Source: Roseibium sp. (GTDB lineage: Bacteria > Pseudomonadota > Alphaproteobacteria > Rhizobiales > Stappiaceae). From it: a stretch of 64,000 bases of DNA. Position 1 is the first letter of the stretch; every line of letters begins with the position of its first letter. Shown here one piece after another: positions 37,448-48,243 of the stretch. The notes under the pieces were generated by a model. The model had not been told where the DNA came from. It ran no database searches and was given only the letters and a program-made list of their open reading frames with translations. The stretch lies in contig JAEPNV010000010.1 in assembly GCA_017643215.1 (NCBI GenBank), forward strand, positions 1-64,000. The letters run 5' to 3'. Made by a program: the position numbers and the translations under genes.

Positions 37448-39030
37448 AACCTGAGCGGTTTGACCTGCTTGACGTGAGAGACGGCGGCCAGCTTGTTCAT
37501 CACGTCGACCGGCACCTCGTTGTCCACCTCGATCAAGCAGATGGCATCCTCGCCGGGCGCGATCCGGCCGAGGTTGAACGTCGCGATGTTGACGCCGTTC
37601 GAGCCAAGCTCCATGCCAAGATGGCCGATGAAACCCGGTTTGTCCTCGTTGGTGATGTAAAGCATGTGGGCGCCCAGCTCGGCTTCCATGTTGATGCCCT
37701 TCACCTGAATGATCCGCGGTTTGCCATCGGCGAAAACCGTACCGGCCACGGAACGCTCCTGGCGTTCGGTCACCACGGTCAGGCGGATATAGGTTTCATA
37801 AGCCCCTTTTTGCGCCCGTTTGACTTCTTCCACGGCAATGCCGCGCTCCTTGGCCACGATCGGGGCCGAGACCATGTTCACCGTTTGAAGAAGCGGGGTC
37901 AGCAGCCCGGTCAGGGCCGCCGCAGTCAGGGCTTCGGTCTTCAATTCGGAGACGGCACCGGCATATTCGAGCCGGATCGCCTCGATGCCCGTCTCCGTCA
38001 ATTGGCCGGCGAAGGATCCCAATTGCTCGGCCAGCCGCACGAACGGCGCCAGTTTGGGCGCTTCCTCGGCGGTGATGGACGGCATGTTGAGCGCATTCGT
38101 CACCGCGCCGTTCAAAAGATAGTCGCACATCTGTTCGGCGACCTGGAGAGCAACGTTTTCCTGCGCCTCATTGGTTGCCGCGCCCAAATGCGGCGTCGAC
38201 ACGAAATTCGGCGCGCCGAACAAGATGTTCTCCTTGGCCGGTTCCTCCACGAAGACGTCAAAGGCCGCGCCGCCCAGTTTGCCGCCGTCCAGCGCATCGC
38301 GCACGGCCGCCTCGTCGACCAGGCCGCCGCGGGCGCAATTGACCAGGAACGCGCCGTCCCGCATGGCGGCGATCGCGGCCGCGTCGACGATGTTGCGGGT
38401 CTTGTCGGTCAGCGGCGTATGCAAAGAGATCACGTCCGCGCGGGCAAACAGCCTGTCGAGATCGACCTTTTCCACGCCGAGAAACAGTGCGCGTTCCGGC
38501 GTCAGGAAGGGATCGTAGGCAAGTACCTTCATTTTCAGACCAATGGCCCGGTCGGCCACGATCGAGCCGATATTGCCGCAGCCGATCAAACCAAGGGTCT
38601 TGCCGGTGAGCTCAGCGCCCATGAACCGTGACTTTTCCCATTTCCCGTTCTGGGTTGATGCGTCAGCGGCCGGGATCTGACGGGCAACCGCCATCATCAT
38701 GGCAATTGCGTGTTCCGCCGTCGTGATGGCGTTGCCGAACGGCGTGTTCATGACGATGATGCCGCGCGCCGTCGCCTTCGGGATATCGACATTGTCGACG
38801 CCGATCCCGGCCCGCCCGATGACCTTCAGGCGGTCCGCGGCGGCGATGATCTTTTCGGTGACCTTGGTCGCGGAACGGATCGCCAGACCATCATAGCCGC
38901 CGATGATTTCTTCAAGACGGGCCTTGTCCTTGCCGACATCGGGCAGGAAGTCGGCGTCAATGCCACGGTCCTTGAAGATCTGAACGGCGGCCGATGACAA
39001 TTTGTCGGAGATGAGTACTTTTGGAGCCAT
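37444..39030 (-). CDS. serA: D-3-phosphoglycerate dehydrogenase
   Basis: This 528-residue enzyme of the long SerA type oxidises 3-phosphoglycerate with NAD in the first step of serine synthesis. The substrate-binding domain is followed by a Rossmann domain (GLIGCGNIGSIVADRAIG). The catalytic segment near HLGAATNEAQENV, an intervening domain and a C-terminal ACT-like domain (INMEAELGAHMLYITNEDKPG) follow. The ATG at 39028-39030 follows a ribosome site; the open frame starts 40 codons earlier. It lies 74 nt downstream of serC. Confidence 0.97.
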   Translation of the reverse strand: MAPKVLISDKLSSAAVQIFKDRGIDADFLPDVGKDKARLEEIIGGYDGLAIRSATKVTEKIIAAADRLKVIGRAGIGVDNVDIPKATARGIIVMNTPFGNAITTAEHAIAMMMAVARQIPAADASTQNGKWEKSRFMGAELTGKTLGLIGCGNIGSIVADRAIGLKMKVLAYDPFLTPERALFLGVEKVDLDRLFARADVISLHTPLTDKTRNIVDAAAIAAMRDGAFLVNCARGGLVDEAAVRDALDGGKLGGAAFDVFVEEPAKENILFGAPNFVSTPHLGAATNEAQENVALQVAEQMCDYLLNGAVTNALNMPSITAEEAPKLAPFVRLAEQLGSFAGQLTETGIEAIRLEYAGAVSELKTEALTAAALTGLLTPLLQTVNMVSAPIVAKERGIAVEEVKRAQKGAYETYIRLTVVTERQERSVAGTVFADGKPRIIQVKGINMEAELGAHMLYITNEDKPGFIGHLGMELGSNGVNIATFNLGRIAPGEDAICLIEVDNEVPVDVMNKLAAVSHVKQVKPLRF

Positions 39031-39104
39031 TAACGGCCTCCCGATAAAAGACGATACGGGCGGACGGAAGGCCGTCCGCGATTGTGGTGAGGGAAAGCCG
39101 GAGC

Positions 39105-40283
39105 TCAGGCCGCGCGCGGAAGCTGCGCTTTGGCGGCGGAAAAGGCCCAATCGAGCCAGCCGGTCAGAGCGGCGACATCGCGGGTTTCGACCGTGGCGCC
39201 GGTCCAGATCCGAAGCCCGGGAGGCGCATCGCGGTAACCGCCGATGTCATGGGCAACGCCTTCCGCATCGAGCAGCGTCGCGATTGCCTTGGCAAAGGCG
39301 GCCTGTTCCGCGTCCGGAAGCGCCGAGATCTCGGGATCGACGACCTTGAGGCACACGGATGTGTTGGACCGGGTTTCGGATCGTTCGGCCAGGAAATCGA
39401 CCCAGCCAGTCTTTGCGACCCAGTCTTCCAGCACGGCAAGGCTGGCGTTCGCGCGGGAGACCAGAGCCGGCAGGCCGCCGAGCGACTGCGCCCATTTCAG
39501 CGCGTCCAGATAGTCTTCCACACACAACATCGATGGCGTGTTGATCGTCTCGCCGCGGAAGATGCCCTCAATCAGCTTGCCGCCCTTCGTCAGCCGGAAA
39601 ATCTTCGGCAAGGGCCAGGACGGGGTATAGGATTCAAGGCGCTCGACCGCCCGCGGGCTCAGGATCAAGACCCCGTGGGCCGCCTCGCCGCCCAGCACCT
39701 TTTGCCAGGAGAAGGTCACGACATCGAGCTTGTCGAACGCAAGGTCCTGCGCGAACGCCGCCGACGTCGCATCGCAAAGGGTTAAACCGGCCCGGTCGGC
39801 GGGAATCCAGTCGCCGTTAGGCACGCGCACGCCCGACGTCGTCCCGTTCCAGGTGAAGACCACGTCGTGGTCGAAATTCACCTCATGAAGGTCGGGCAAT
39901 GTGCCATAAGGCGCCTCTAGCACCCGGGCCTTGTCGAGCTTGAGCTGTTTGATGGCATCGGTCACCCAGCCGCTGCCGAAACTTTCCCAGGCCAGCATGT
40001 CCACCGGACGGGCACCCAGAAGCGACCACATGGCCATTTCGACCGCGCCGGTGTCGGAGGCGGGCACGATCCCGATCCGGTAGCTCTCCGGCACGTTTAG
40101 AACCTGCCGTGTGAGATCGATGGCTTCGGCGAGTTTGCTTTTGCCGATTTTGGCCCTGTGCGAGCGGCCGAGCGCGGCGTCCGCCAGGCCGTCAAGCGTC
40201 CAGCCCGGGCGTTTGGAACAAGGTCCAGATGAAAAATGGGGATTGGCCGGACGGGTGTCCGGCTTTGCAGCAAGATCGGTCAT
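39105..40283 (-). CDS. serC: Phosphoserine aminotransferase
   Basis: This 392-residue PLP enzyme makes phosphoserine from 3-phosphohydroxypyruvate and glutamate, and also works in vitamin B6 synthesis. It has the alphaproteobacterial SerC sequence type with the cofactor lysine in [15 protein letters not shown] (about residue 200) and an N-terminal [15 protein letters not shown] segment. It is the first gene of serC-serA. The leader of the transcript carries a candidate serC RNA motif. Confidence 0.96.
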   Translation of the reverse strand: MTDLAAKPDTRPANPHFSSGPCSKRPGWTLDGLADAALGRSHRAKIGKSKLAEAIDLTRQVLNVPESYRIGIVPASDTGAVEMAMWSLLGARPVDMLAWESFGSGWVTDAIKQLKLDKARVLEAPYGTLPDLHEVNFDHDVVFTWNGTTSGVRVPNGDWIPADRAGLTLCDATSAAFAQDLAFDKLDVVTFSWQKVLGGEAAHGVLILSPRAVERLESYTPSWPLPKIFRLTKGGKLIEGIFRGETINTPSMLCVEDYLDALKWAQSLGGLPALVSRANASLAVLEDWVAKTGWVDFLAERSETRSNTSVCLKVVDPEISALPDAEQAAFAKAIATLLDAEGVAHDIGGYRDAPPGLRIWTGATVETRDVAALTGWLDWAFSAAKAQLPRAA

Positions 40284-40340
40284 ATCCTACCCTTTCAGAT
40301 AGCTGCCCCTCGTTGGGGAGGGGTGTCCCACGGATGGGGA
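40284..40340 (-). promoter_or_regulatory. Candidate serC RNA motif in the serC leader
   Basis: On the minus strand a CCCCTC-CCCAAC-GAGGGG hairpin sits about 24 nt before the serC ATG. GCTATCTGAAAGGGTAGGAT follows between it and the start codon. Alphaproteobacteria commonly have a conserved serC leader RNA at this place, with a hairpin next to the ribosome site. The match is by position and shape only; I cannot score it. Confidence 0.5.
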
Positions 40341-40389
40341 TAGGCCGATCCGGCGCTGAGGTCAACGCCTTTGGCGGGATTGTGAAGGC

Positions 40390-40424
40390 AAACGGCAAAG
40401 GCCGGCGCAAGGCCGGCCTTTGGG
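40390..40424 (-). terminator. Terminator of the beta-barrel gene
   Basis: AAAGGCCGGC (40397-40406) and GCCGGCCTTT (40412-40421) form a perfect 10-bp stem with a 5-nt loop. On the minus strand it follows the stop at 40446 by about 25 nt and ends in CTTTG. It separates the beta-barrel gene from serC. Confidence 0.8.
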
Positions 40425-40445
40425 TCTTCATAGTTTTGCGGGGAC

Positions 40446-41255
40446 TTAGAAGTTGCTGATGATCGGCTGTGCCGGGAAGAAAGCCGGGGCGGGAGCCGCG
40501 GTATTGAACGTATACCGGGCACCGAGGCGGAACTCGTGCGCGGTCAGATCCTCGTATTCGATCCGGCTGCCGCCTGTTCCGACATTGTGCAGGCGAACCG
40601 TCTTTGCCGTTCCAAGGTCCTTGTAGCGGTATCCGGCATCCAGGCTCCAGTTCGGCGTGAACGCGTAGGACGCGCCGGCCATCAGGGCCCAGGCGAAATT
40701 CCACTCCGCGTTCGACCCGTCATAGCTTGTGGTGCCAAATCCGGGATTCACGGACACCTGATCGCTGGTGTTCACCCAGGCCGCACCGATACCGGCTCCA
40801 ACATAGGGCGTGATGTTGTACCACGTGCCCAGGTCGACATAACCGTTCAGCATCACCGTCCAAACGTCGATCTCCGCGGTTTCCTTGGAGAATCCGCCGG
40901 TACACGCGCCGCAGACCGCATAGCCGGTCACCTCCGCCGGAGCCTCGTAATCGATCGTCAGGTCCGTCCGCAGATAGTTGTTGAACTTGTAGCCAACGCC
41001 GACGCCGACCATCCACGTGTCGTCAAGGCTTTCGCGCTCAAACCGCAAGGTGCCGATCACCGAATCGCTGAAACTGCCGCTCGGATCGCCATAGATCTTG
41101 TAGCCGATGTCGCCGCGCAGATAAAAACCGCCGGCCGCAACCGGCACTTCGGGGATATGTTCAATGACCGGAGCCGGAAGGTCGGCTGCATGGCCCGCGG
41201 TCGAGATCGCAACCGCGACGCCGGCCAAAGACAATCGCTTAAAAAACTTGCCCAT
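40446..41255 (-). CDS. Outer-membrane beta-barrel protein, Omp25-like
   Basis: This 269-residue protein has a signal peptide (cleavage after AGHA, near residue 23). An eight-stranded barrel-type sequence follows with alternating aromatic residues and a C-terminal FRLGARYTF strand, then an unusual Pro/Ala-rich extension to the end (AAPAPAFFPAQPIISNF). It belongs to the Omp25/Omp31 kind of porin-like proteins abundant in Hyphomicrobiales. A single pair of cysteines (CGAC) sits in one loop. An exact CtrA box lies 79-94 nt upstream of the ATG, which suggests cell-cycle control. Confidence 0.9.
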   Translation of the reverse strand: MGKFFKRLSLAGVAVAISTAGHAADLPAPVIEHIPEVPVAAGGFYLRGDIGYKIYGDPSGSFSDSVIGTLRFERESLDDTWMVGVGVGYKFNNYLRTDLTIDYEAPAEVTGYAVCGACTGGFSKETAEIDVWTVMLNGYVDLGTWYNITPYVGAGIGAAWVNTSDQVSVNPGFGTTSYDGSNAEWNFAWALMAGASYAFTPNWSLDAGYRYKDLGTAKTVRLHNVGTGGSRIEYEDLTAHEFRLGARYTFNTAAPAPAFFPAQPIISNF

Positions 41256-41333
41256 GTCCTCGTCCTCTGTTCATGCGCCCTCGCTCGTTTGCGGGTCGCA
41301 CCTGAGTCACTTTGAGATCATGGGCAGAATTGA

Positions 41334-41349
41334 TTAAGACGAGCTTAAC
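41334..41349. promoter_or_regulatory. CtrA-binding box upstream of the beta-barrel gene
   Basis: TTAA-N7-TTAAC (sequence TTAAGACGAGCTTAAC) is an exact match to the CtrA consensus, 79-94 nt upstream of the beta-barrel start codon. Further TTAA elements occur at 41358 and 41377 and a GANTC site at 41304. Binding is inferred from consensus. Confidence 0.65.
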
Positions 41350-41477
41350 TGTGTTCTTTAACCGCGTTTTTTTACCTTAACGCCGACTTGTTCTTCAGGG
41401 GGTGAGATTTACTTTCCGTAAAGAAATCACATGCGGCGACATTTTCGGCGCCGGGGGATCACGCGCAACTTCGCGAC

Positions 41478-42821
41478 TCAAGCAGCGGTCCTTGCAACCA
41501 CGTCCACGATGTCATTGACGACCTGATTGACGAGATCAGCATCATCGCCTTCGGCCATGACGCGGATCACCGGTTCCGTGCCTGATGCCCGAATCACCAG
41601 CCGCCCGTGATTGCCAAGACGGGATTCACCGTCGTGAATGGCCGACTTGACCGCCTCTTCGTCGAGCGGCCTGCCCCCCTCGTAGCGGACGTTTTTCAGG
41701 ATTTGCGGCACCGGTTCAAAGCGTTTGCAGACTTCAGAGACGGGGCGGTCCTGATCCTTCACACAGGCCAGAACCTGCAGGGCCGCGATCAGCCCGTCTC
41801 CGGTCGTCGCGAAATCGGACAGGACGATATGACCCGATTGTTCGCCGCCGACATTGTAGCCCTGTTCGCGCATGTGCTCGACGACATACCGGTCACCGAC
41901 TTTCGTGCGCGCCAGGCCAAGGCCCAGGCCGTCGAGGTAGCGCTCAAGACCCAGATTGGACATGACCGTCGCGACGATCCCCGGCGCGGACAACCGGCCG
42001 CTCGATTGCCAGGATTGCGCCACGACGGCCATCAACTGGTCGCCATCGATCACCGTGCCGTTTTCATCGACCAGAATGACCCGGTCGGCATCGCCGTCGA
42101 GCGCGATCCCGATATCGGCCCGCACTTCGTGCACCTTGCGCGACAGGAGATCGGTCGAGGTCGACCCGCAGTCCTTGTTGATGTTGAACCCGTCGGGCGC
42201 AACACCGAGCGGCACCACTTCGGCGCCAAGTTCCCACAGCGCTTCCGGTGCCACCTTGTAAGCCGCGCCATTGGCGCAGTCGATGACCACGCGCAGCCCT
42301 TCCAGGCTCATGTCCCGCGGCAAAGTGCGTTTGGCGAATTCGATATAGCGCTGCTGCGCGCCGTCGATCCGCTTCGCGCGCCCCAGGTCAGACGGGCCCG
42401 GAAAACGGGACGTCAGATCCTGGTCCATCAGTGATTCGATCTGGAGTTCGATCGCGTCACTGAGCTTGAACCCGTCCCGTCCGAACAGCTTGATACCATT
42501 GTCCTGAAACGGGTTGTGGGAGGCGGAGATCATCACACCCAGATCGCAGCGCAGCGAACGGGTCAGCATGGCGACGGCCGGGGTCGGCATCGGGCCAAGC
42601 AGAAACACGTCAATGCCGACCGATGTGAATCCGGCAACCAGGGCATTTTCCAGCATGTAGCCGGACAGCCGCGTATCCTTGCCGATCACGACGCGGTGCC
42701 GGTGGCCACCGTTCTTGAAGGTCAGGCCCGCGGCCATACCGACCTTCAACGCCATTTCGGCGGTCATCGGCGCAGCATTTGCGCGGCCGCGAATTCCATC
42801 GGTTCCAAAATACTTACGCAT
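41478..42821 (-). CDS. glmM: Phosphoglucosamine mutase
   Basis: This 447-residue enzyme converts glucosamine 6-phosphate to glucosamine 1-phosphate for peptidoglycan and lipopolysaccharide precursors. The catalytic phosphoserine is Ser101 in [11 protein letters not shown]. The metal loop DGDADR and sugar motif GEQSGH follow. The ATG at 42819-42821 gives [12 protein letters not shown], the standard start. It lies downstream of ftsH, but a terminator between them suggests its own promoter in part. Confidence 0.97.
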   Translation of the reverse strand: MRKYFGTDGIRGRANAAPMTAEMALKVGMAAGLTFKNGGHRHRVVIGKDTRLSGYMLENALVAGFTSVGIDVFLLGPMPTPAVAMLTRSLRCDLGVMISASHNPFQDNGIKLFGRDGFKLSDAIELQIESLMDQDLTSRFPGPSDLGRAKRIDGAQQRYIEFAKRTLPRDMSLEGLRVVIDCANGAAYKVAPEALWELGAEVVPLGVAPDGFNINKDCGSTSTDLLSRKVHEVRADIGIALDGDADRVILVDENGTVIDGDQLMAVVAQSWQSSGRLSAPGIVATVMSNLGLERYLDGLGLGLARTKVGDRYVVEHMREQGYNVGGEQSGHIVLSDFATTGDGLIAALQVLACVKDQDRPVSEVCKRFEPVPQILKNVRYEGGRPLDEEAVKSAIHDGESRLGNHGRLVIRASGTEPVIRVMAEGDDADLVNQVVNDIVDVVARTAA

Positions 42822-42925
42822 GGCTTTGTGCCGCCCCGTCACGTCCGTGGTGTGGCCCTTTTACCCCGGATCATGACGGAAAACGGTTCAAAAATTGTGA
42901 GGAACTGTAACCTTGGTGGAAAAAC

Positions 42926-42957
42926 AGAAAATGCCCGGCGGTTTGCCGGGCATTATC
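42926..42957 (-). terminator. Terminator after ftsH
   Basis: ATGCCCGGC (42931-42939) with GCCGGGCAT (42945-42953) forms a 9-bp stem; on the minus strand it is followed by TTTTCTG, 30 nt after the ftsH stop. A second small hairpin (42969-42985) abuts the stop codon. Confidence 0.85.
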
Positions 42958-42985
42958 GACGGATTGTCACCCGCTGTTCAGCGGG

Positions 42986-44905
<1,920 letters not shown>

Positions 44906-44960
44906 TTCGATCCCTTAACCGTGGCAGACGGTCTGTACACGGGGTTTCCACTCGACCAGA

Positions 44961-44989
44961 AGATAGGTCGACGGGGCGCCTCTGCCAAG
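44961..44989 (-). promoter_or_regulatory. Candidate RpoH heat-shock promoter of ftsH
   Basis: On the minus strand CTTG (44986-44989) is followed after 18 nt by CCTATCT (44961-44967). This fits the alphaproteobacterial RpoH core consensus CTTG-N17/18-CYTATNT. Transcription would start near 44950, about 45 nt before ftsH. Confidence 0.65.
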
Positions 44990-45120
44990 GCGCTGCGCCA
45001 TTGTTGCGCAGCCGCAATGAGATTTTCCTTAAAATACCCCCATCTTCGCGAGGGATTGACAGAAAACGGCGCGACTTGTTTGACCAAATGCCGGTCTTTT
45101 GCCCAAAAACCGGGCGAAAG

Positions 45121-46479
45121 TCAGCGGTCCAGGAATGTGAACGGCAAAAGCGTCAGATCCATGGCCGCCGCGAGTGCAGACGCACGAAAAAGGCCCGGCA
45201 CCAAAACAAGATCCTTTGCGCTCCAGACAGCCGCAGCGCAATCGAACGCCTCTTTTGGCCAGTCTTTTGGAAAATCCAGGTCCACGTCCGATCGGGGCGC
45301 GAGCGAAAACGGGCCGATCGAAAGGCTGCTGGAAAGCGCGGCATCCAATCCGTTTGAGCTCGACAGCCGGAACCGCTGATCCCAGATGAAGCCATCTTTG
45401 CGGGGCCCAAACGTGGCCGCGCCGGCAACCGCCGTACTCCCGAATCTATGTACAGGCGGTGGCGATCGGCCCAGTTCCTTCCATACAAATAGCTCGCCGG
45501 CGTGCTTCAAAATCACGGCACCGGCCAGCGTGTGTTTGCCCGTGGTCTCGGCGAGCAGCGCCGCGTCGAGGTTCTCCAGTTTGGCAAGGCGGACCGGGAT
45601 ATCGCGGCCGGCGGCCCGCAGGATCAACTGACCGAGCAGCCGCAGCCGGACCTCGTCTGGAAGCGCGGTAAGGACATCTGAAGGGACCTTGAGCGGACCG
45701 GAGGGGTGTTCGCTCACGTGGTCGGCCCAGATCCTGACAACCCATGAATCGAGCGCATCCGCGGCCCGGCCCAGGCGGCTGGTCGTGGCAAGCAATCGGG
45801 CCGCATCAAAACCTTCGTGCGCAAGGCCATCGGCCAAACGGCGGAGGCGCACGCGCTTGTGCCTGTCATCGGCATTGCTCGGATCCTCGCACCAATTCGC
45901 GCCGCGCGCTTCGAGCGTCGCGACCAACCGGGATTTCGGCACTGATAAAAAAGGGCGCAAAATCCGGATGCCGCATGGACCATGACGCTCGTCCGGCGCC
46001 ATCGCACCCAAACCATAAACCCCGCTGCCGCGGCTCAGCCGGTCAAAGAATGTCTCCGTCTGGTCATCCAAATGGTGTGCGAGCACAAGCGCTTCGGAAC
46101 CATTGGTGCCCATGAATTGCGAAATCAGCTCGTAGCGGGCGGCCCGCGCCGCCGCCTGGACGTTGGAAGCCGGTTTTTCATCATTCCAGTGAAGGATGTG
46201 GTGCGGCAGCTTCAGGTCAGCGCAAACGGCCGCCACATGCGCCGCCTCATGCGCGCTGCCTGTGCGCAACCCGTGGTCGACCGTGACAACGGCGGCCGTC
46301 CCTTGCCATCCGGTTCGATGGCGCCAATCATTGAAGAGATGCAACAGCGCGAGCGAATCGGCACCGCCCGAAACGCCAAAGGCTAAAGAACAAAACGGTT
46401 GGAGCGGCGCCAAGAGCCGGTCGGTGTCATCCGGTTCGAGCGGGCCAAGATCCGGCGCCCGGTCAGGAGCATCGGGCAC
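45121..46479 (-). CDS. tilS: tRNA(Ile)-lysidine synthetase
   Basis: This 452-residue ATP-dependent enzyme attaches lysine to the wobble cytidine of tRNA(Ile) with CAU anticodon, so that it reads AUA. The N-type ATP pyrophosphatase motif SGGADS lies at residues 37-42, and HHLDDQTETFF follows. A GTG start at 46477-46479 overlaps the cpoB end by 17 nt. The C-terminal part (about 330-452) is weakly conserved. Confidence 0.93.
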   Translation of the reverse strand: MPDAPDRAPDLGPLEPDDTDRLLAPLQPFCSLAFGVSGGADSLALLHLFNDWRHRTGWQGTAAVVTVDHGLRTGSAHEAAHVAAVCADLKLPHHILHWNDEKPASNVQAAARAARYELISQFMGTNGSEALVLAHHLDDQTETFFDRLSRGSGVYGLGAMAPDERHGPCGIRILRPFLSVPKSRLVATLEARGANWCEDPSNADDRHKRVRLRRLADGLAHEGFDAARLLATTSRLGRAADALDSWVVRIWADHVSEHPSGPLKVPSDVLTALPDEVRLRLLGQLILRAAGRDIPVRLAKLENLDAALLAETTGKHTLAGAVILKHAGELFVWKELGRSPPPVHRFGSTAVAGAATFGPRKDGFIWDQRFRLSSSNGLDAALSSSLSIGPFSLAPRSDVDLDFPKDWPKEAFDCAAAVWSAKDLVLVPGLFRASALAAAMDLTLLPFTFLDR

Positions 46480-47404
46480 GTTGCTGCTCGTCCCGGGCCT
46501 GATTGAGCACGGCCGGCGCAGCGCCCGGATACTTGTTCAGCAACTCGGCGAAGGTCGCGCAGGCGGCATCGCCCTCGCCCAGTCCGCGCAGGGCAACACC
46601 CAGCTTGAGCAGGCTGTCGGGTGTTTTGTCCGTGTTGGGATAGTCGGTGTAGGTCTTCAAGAACGCATCGGCCGCGTCCCGGTAGTTCTGCTGCGCCAAC
46701 AGGCTTTCACCGAGCCAGTACTGGGCGTTCGCGACCAGCGGATGCTCCGGATAGGTGGCAATGAAATCCCGAAACCCACCTTCCGCGCCGCGATAGTCGC
46801 CGTTGACCGCAAGGCTGTACGCCCGGTCGTAATCGGTTCGCGGATCCCCCGATCCAATCAGGCCGGCGATTTGATCCCCCTGTGGCGGAACGCCGGCCGT
46901 GCCGGTATCCAGCCCGCCACTGCCAGTTGGCGCCGGCCCGGTGAGGCCGCCCGCGAGCGCGGACAGATCGATGGGACCGCTGCCCGGCAGGCCTGGGCCT
47001 GGCTCGGGCTGTTCATAGCCGCCGGTTGCGGCCCAGTCGCCGTCACCCGATCCGCCGGCCGGGAGCGTGCCAAGGGTCCCGGCGGACCCGGCCAGGTCGG
47101 TGGATCCAAGACCGGGCTCGGACGGTCTGACGTCCGAGCGGTCGCGCGGCGCACCGCCTTCAAGCTGCTGGAACCGGTATTCGTTGTCTTCCTGGATGCG
47201 GCGCAGCTGTTCCTGCATCTCGCGCAACTGGAATGACAACTGCTCGATCTGCCCGGTCAGCAGCCGCAGGCGTTCTTCCATTTCATTGACCCGGACGGCG
47301 GATTCATCGTTCCGCCGGCCAAACAACTGAGCCTCGGACGGCGCCGCGGTCGTCAGGACCAGTAGCGCCGCCAAAACCATCGGTAAAAAACGCATTTTCC
47401 CCAT
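46463..47404 (-). CDS. cpoB: Tol-Pal accessory protein CpoB (YbgF)
   Basis: This 313-residue periplasmic protein has a signal peptide (cleavage after about residue 26) and an N-terminal coiled coil (about 40-80). A Gly/Pro-rich linker and C-terminal TPR repeats (about 195-305; YDRAYSLAVNGDYRGAEGGF) follow. CpoB coordinates peptidoglycan synthesis with outer-membrane constriction by the Tol system. The ATG follows GGAGGAGAAG. The linker is longer than in E. coli. Confidence 0.92.
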   Translation of the reverse strand: MGKMRFLPMVLAALLVLTTAAPSEAQLFGRRNDESAVRVNEMEERLRLLTGQIEQLSFQLREMQEQLRRIQEDNEYRFQQLEGGAPRDRSDVRPSEPGLGSTDLAGSAGTLGTLPAGGSGDGDWAATGGYEQPEPGPGLPGSGPIDLSALAGGLTGPAPTGSGGLDTGTAGVPPQGDQIAGLIGSGDPRTDYDRAYSLAVNGDYRGAEGGFRDFIATYPEHPLVANAQYWLGESLLAQQNYRDAADAFLKTYTDYPNTDKTPDSLLKLGVALRGLGEGDAACATFAELLNKYPGAAPAVLNQARDEQQRARCS

Positions 47405-47502
47405 CTTCTCCTCCGGTCCGGAGTCTTGCGGCAGCCTGTGGTCCGTGACTTGTGGATACCACAGGGCGCGCCGAGTTCGGCCAAATTTTGGCGTTCAACG
47501 GC

Positions 47503-47533
47503 AAAGACCGCCGGATTGCCTCCGGCGGCCCAT
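47503..47533 (-). terminator. Hairpin between pal and cpoB
   Basis: ACCGCCGGA (47507-47515) pairs with TCCGGCGGC (47521-47529); on the minus strand it is followed by CTTTGCCGTTT. It may partly terminate after pal or protect the mRNA end. Confidence 0.5.
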
Positions 47534-47613
47534 ATTGCATGCGCTTTGTCGTGCCCGGCGCACATAGGCGGCGCACGAGAAGAACGCCGACCGTGCGCTG
47601 CGAAACCGATCCG

Positions 47614-48099
47614 TTAATTGGTCGCGTTGTTGATGACGGTCACAGCGCGCCGGTTTTGCGACCAGCAACTGTCGTTGTTGCACACCGCCACCGGACGTTC
47701 CTTGCCGAACGAAATCGTCTTGACGCGCGTCGGCGCCACACCCTGGGCGACAAGATAGTCACGTGCCGCGTTCGCCCGGCGCGCGCCCAGAGCCAAATTG
47801 TATTGACGCGTGCCGCGTTCATCCGCGTGGCCTTCCAAGGTGATCGTGTATTGCCCGTACCGGTTCAGCCACTGCGCCTGTTTGTCGAGGGTGGCGCGGG
47901 CCTGCGTGGTCAGCGTCGACTGGTCTTCATTGAAGAACACCCGGTCGCCGACATTCACCACAAAATCCTGACCTGTGCCCGGAGGCACGTTGCCGCCGGC
48001 CAGATCCGGCTTCGTTTGCGCGCAAGCGGCCACGAACATTAAGACCGCGATCGCAGCGACAAGTCTCGCGCTGCGCGCGATGTTGTCCATAACCACCAT
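47614..48099 (-). CDS. pal: Peptidoglycan-associated lipoprotein Pal
   Basis: This 161-residue lipoprotein has a lipobox (FVAAC, Cys about residue 26) and an OmpA-type peptidoglycan-binding domain (TITLEGHADERGTRQYNLALG). It ties the outer membrane to peptidoglycan and is recruited to the division site by Tol proteins. The ATG at 48097-48099 follows AGGAGAT. It lies downstream of tolB. Confidence 0.96.
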   Translation of the reverse strand: MVVMDNIARSARLVAAIAVLMFVAACAQTKPDLAGGNVPPGTGQDFVVNVGDRVFFNEDQSTLTTQARATLDKQAQWLNRYGQYTITLEGHADERGTRQYNLALGARRANAARDYLVAQGVAPTRVKTISFGKERPVAVCNNDSCWSQNRRAVTVINNATN

Positions 48100-48243
48100 T
48101 TTTATCTCCTACTTCCCGGCGCCCGCCCGTCCAACATGGTGAACAAGTCCTATCCAATGTGGGTTAAGGCGTCCTTGGCAAACGTGGTAAACACTTCCTA
48201 ACCGGGACATGGATCTTTCAAGGATCCGGCAAGACGTCCAAAG

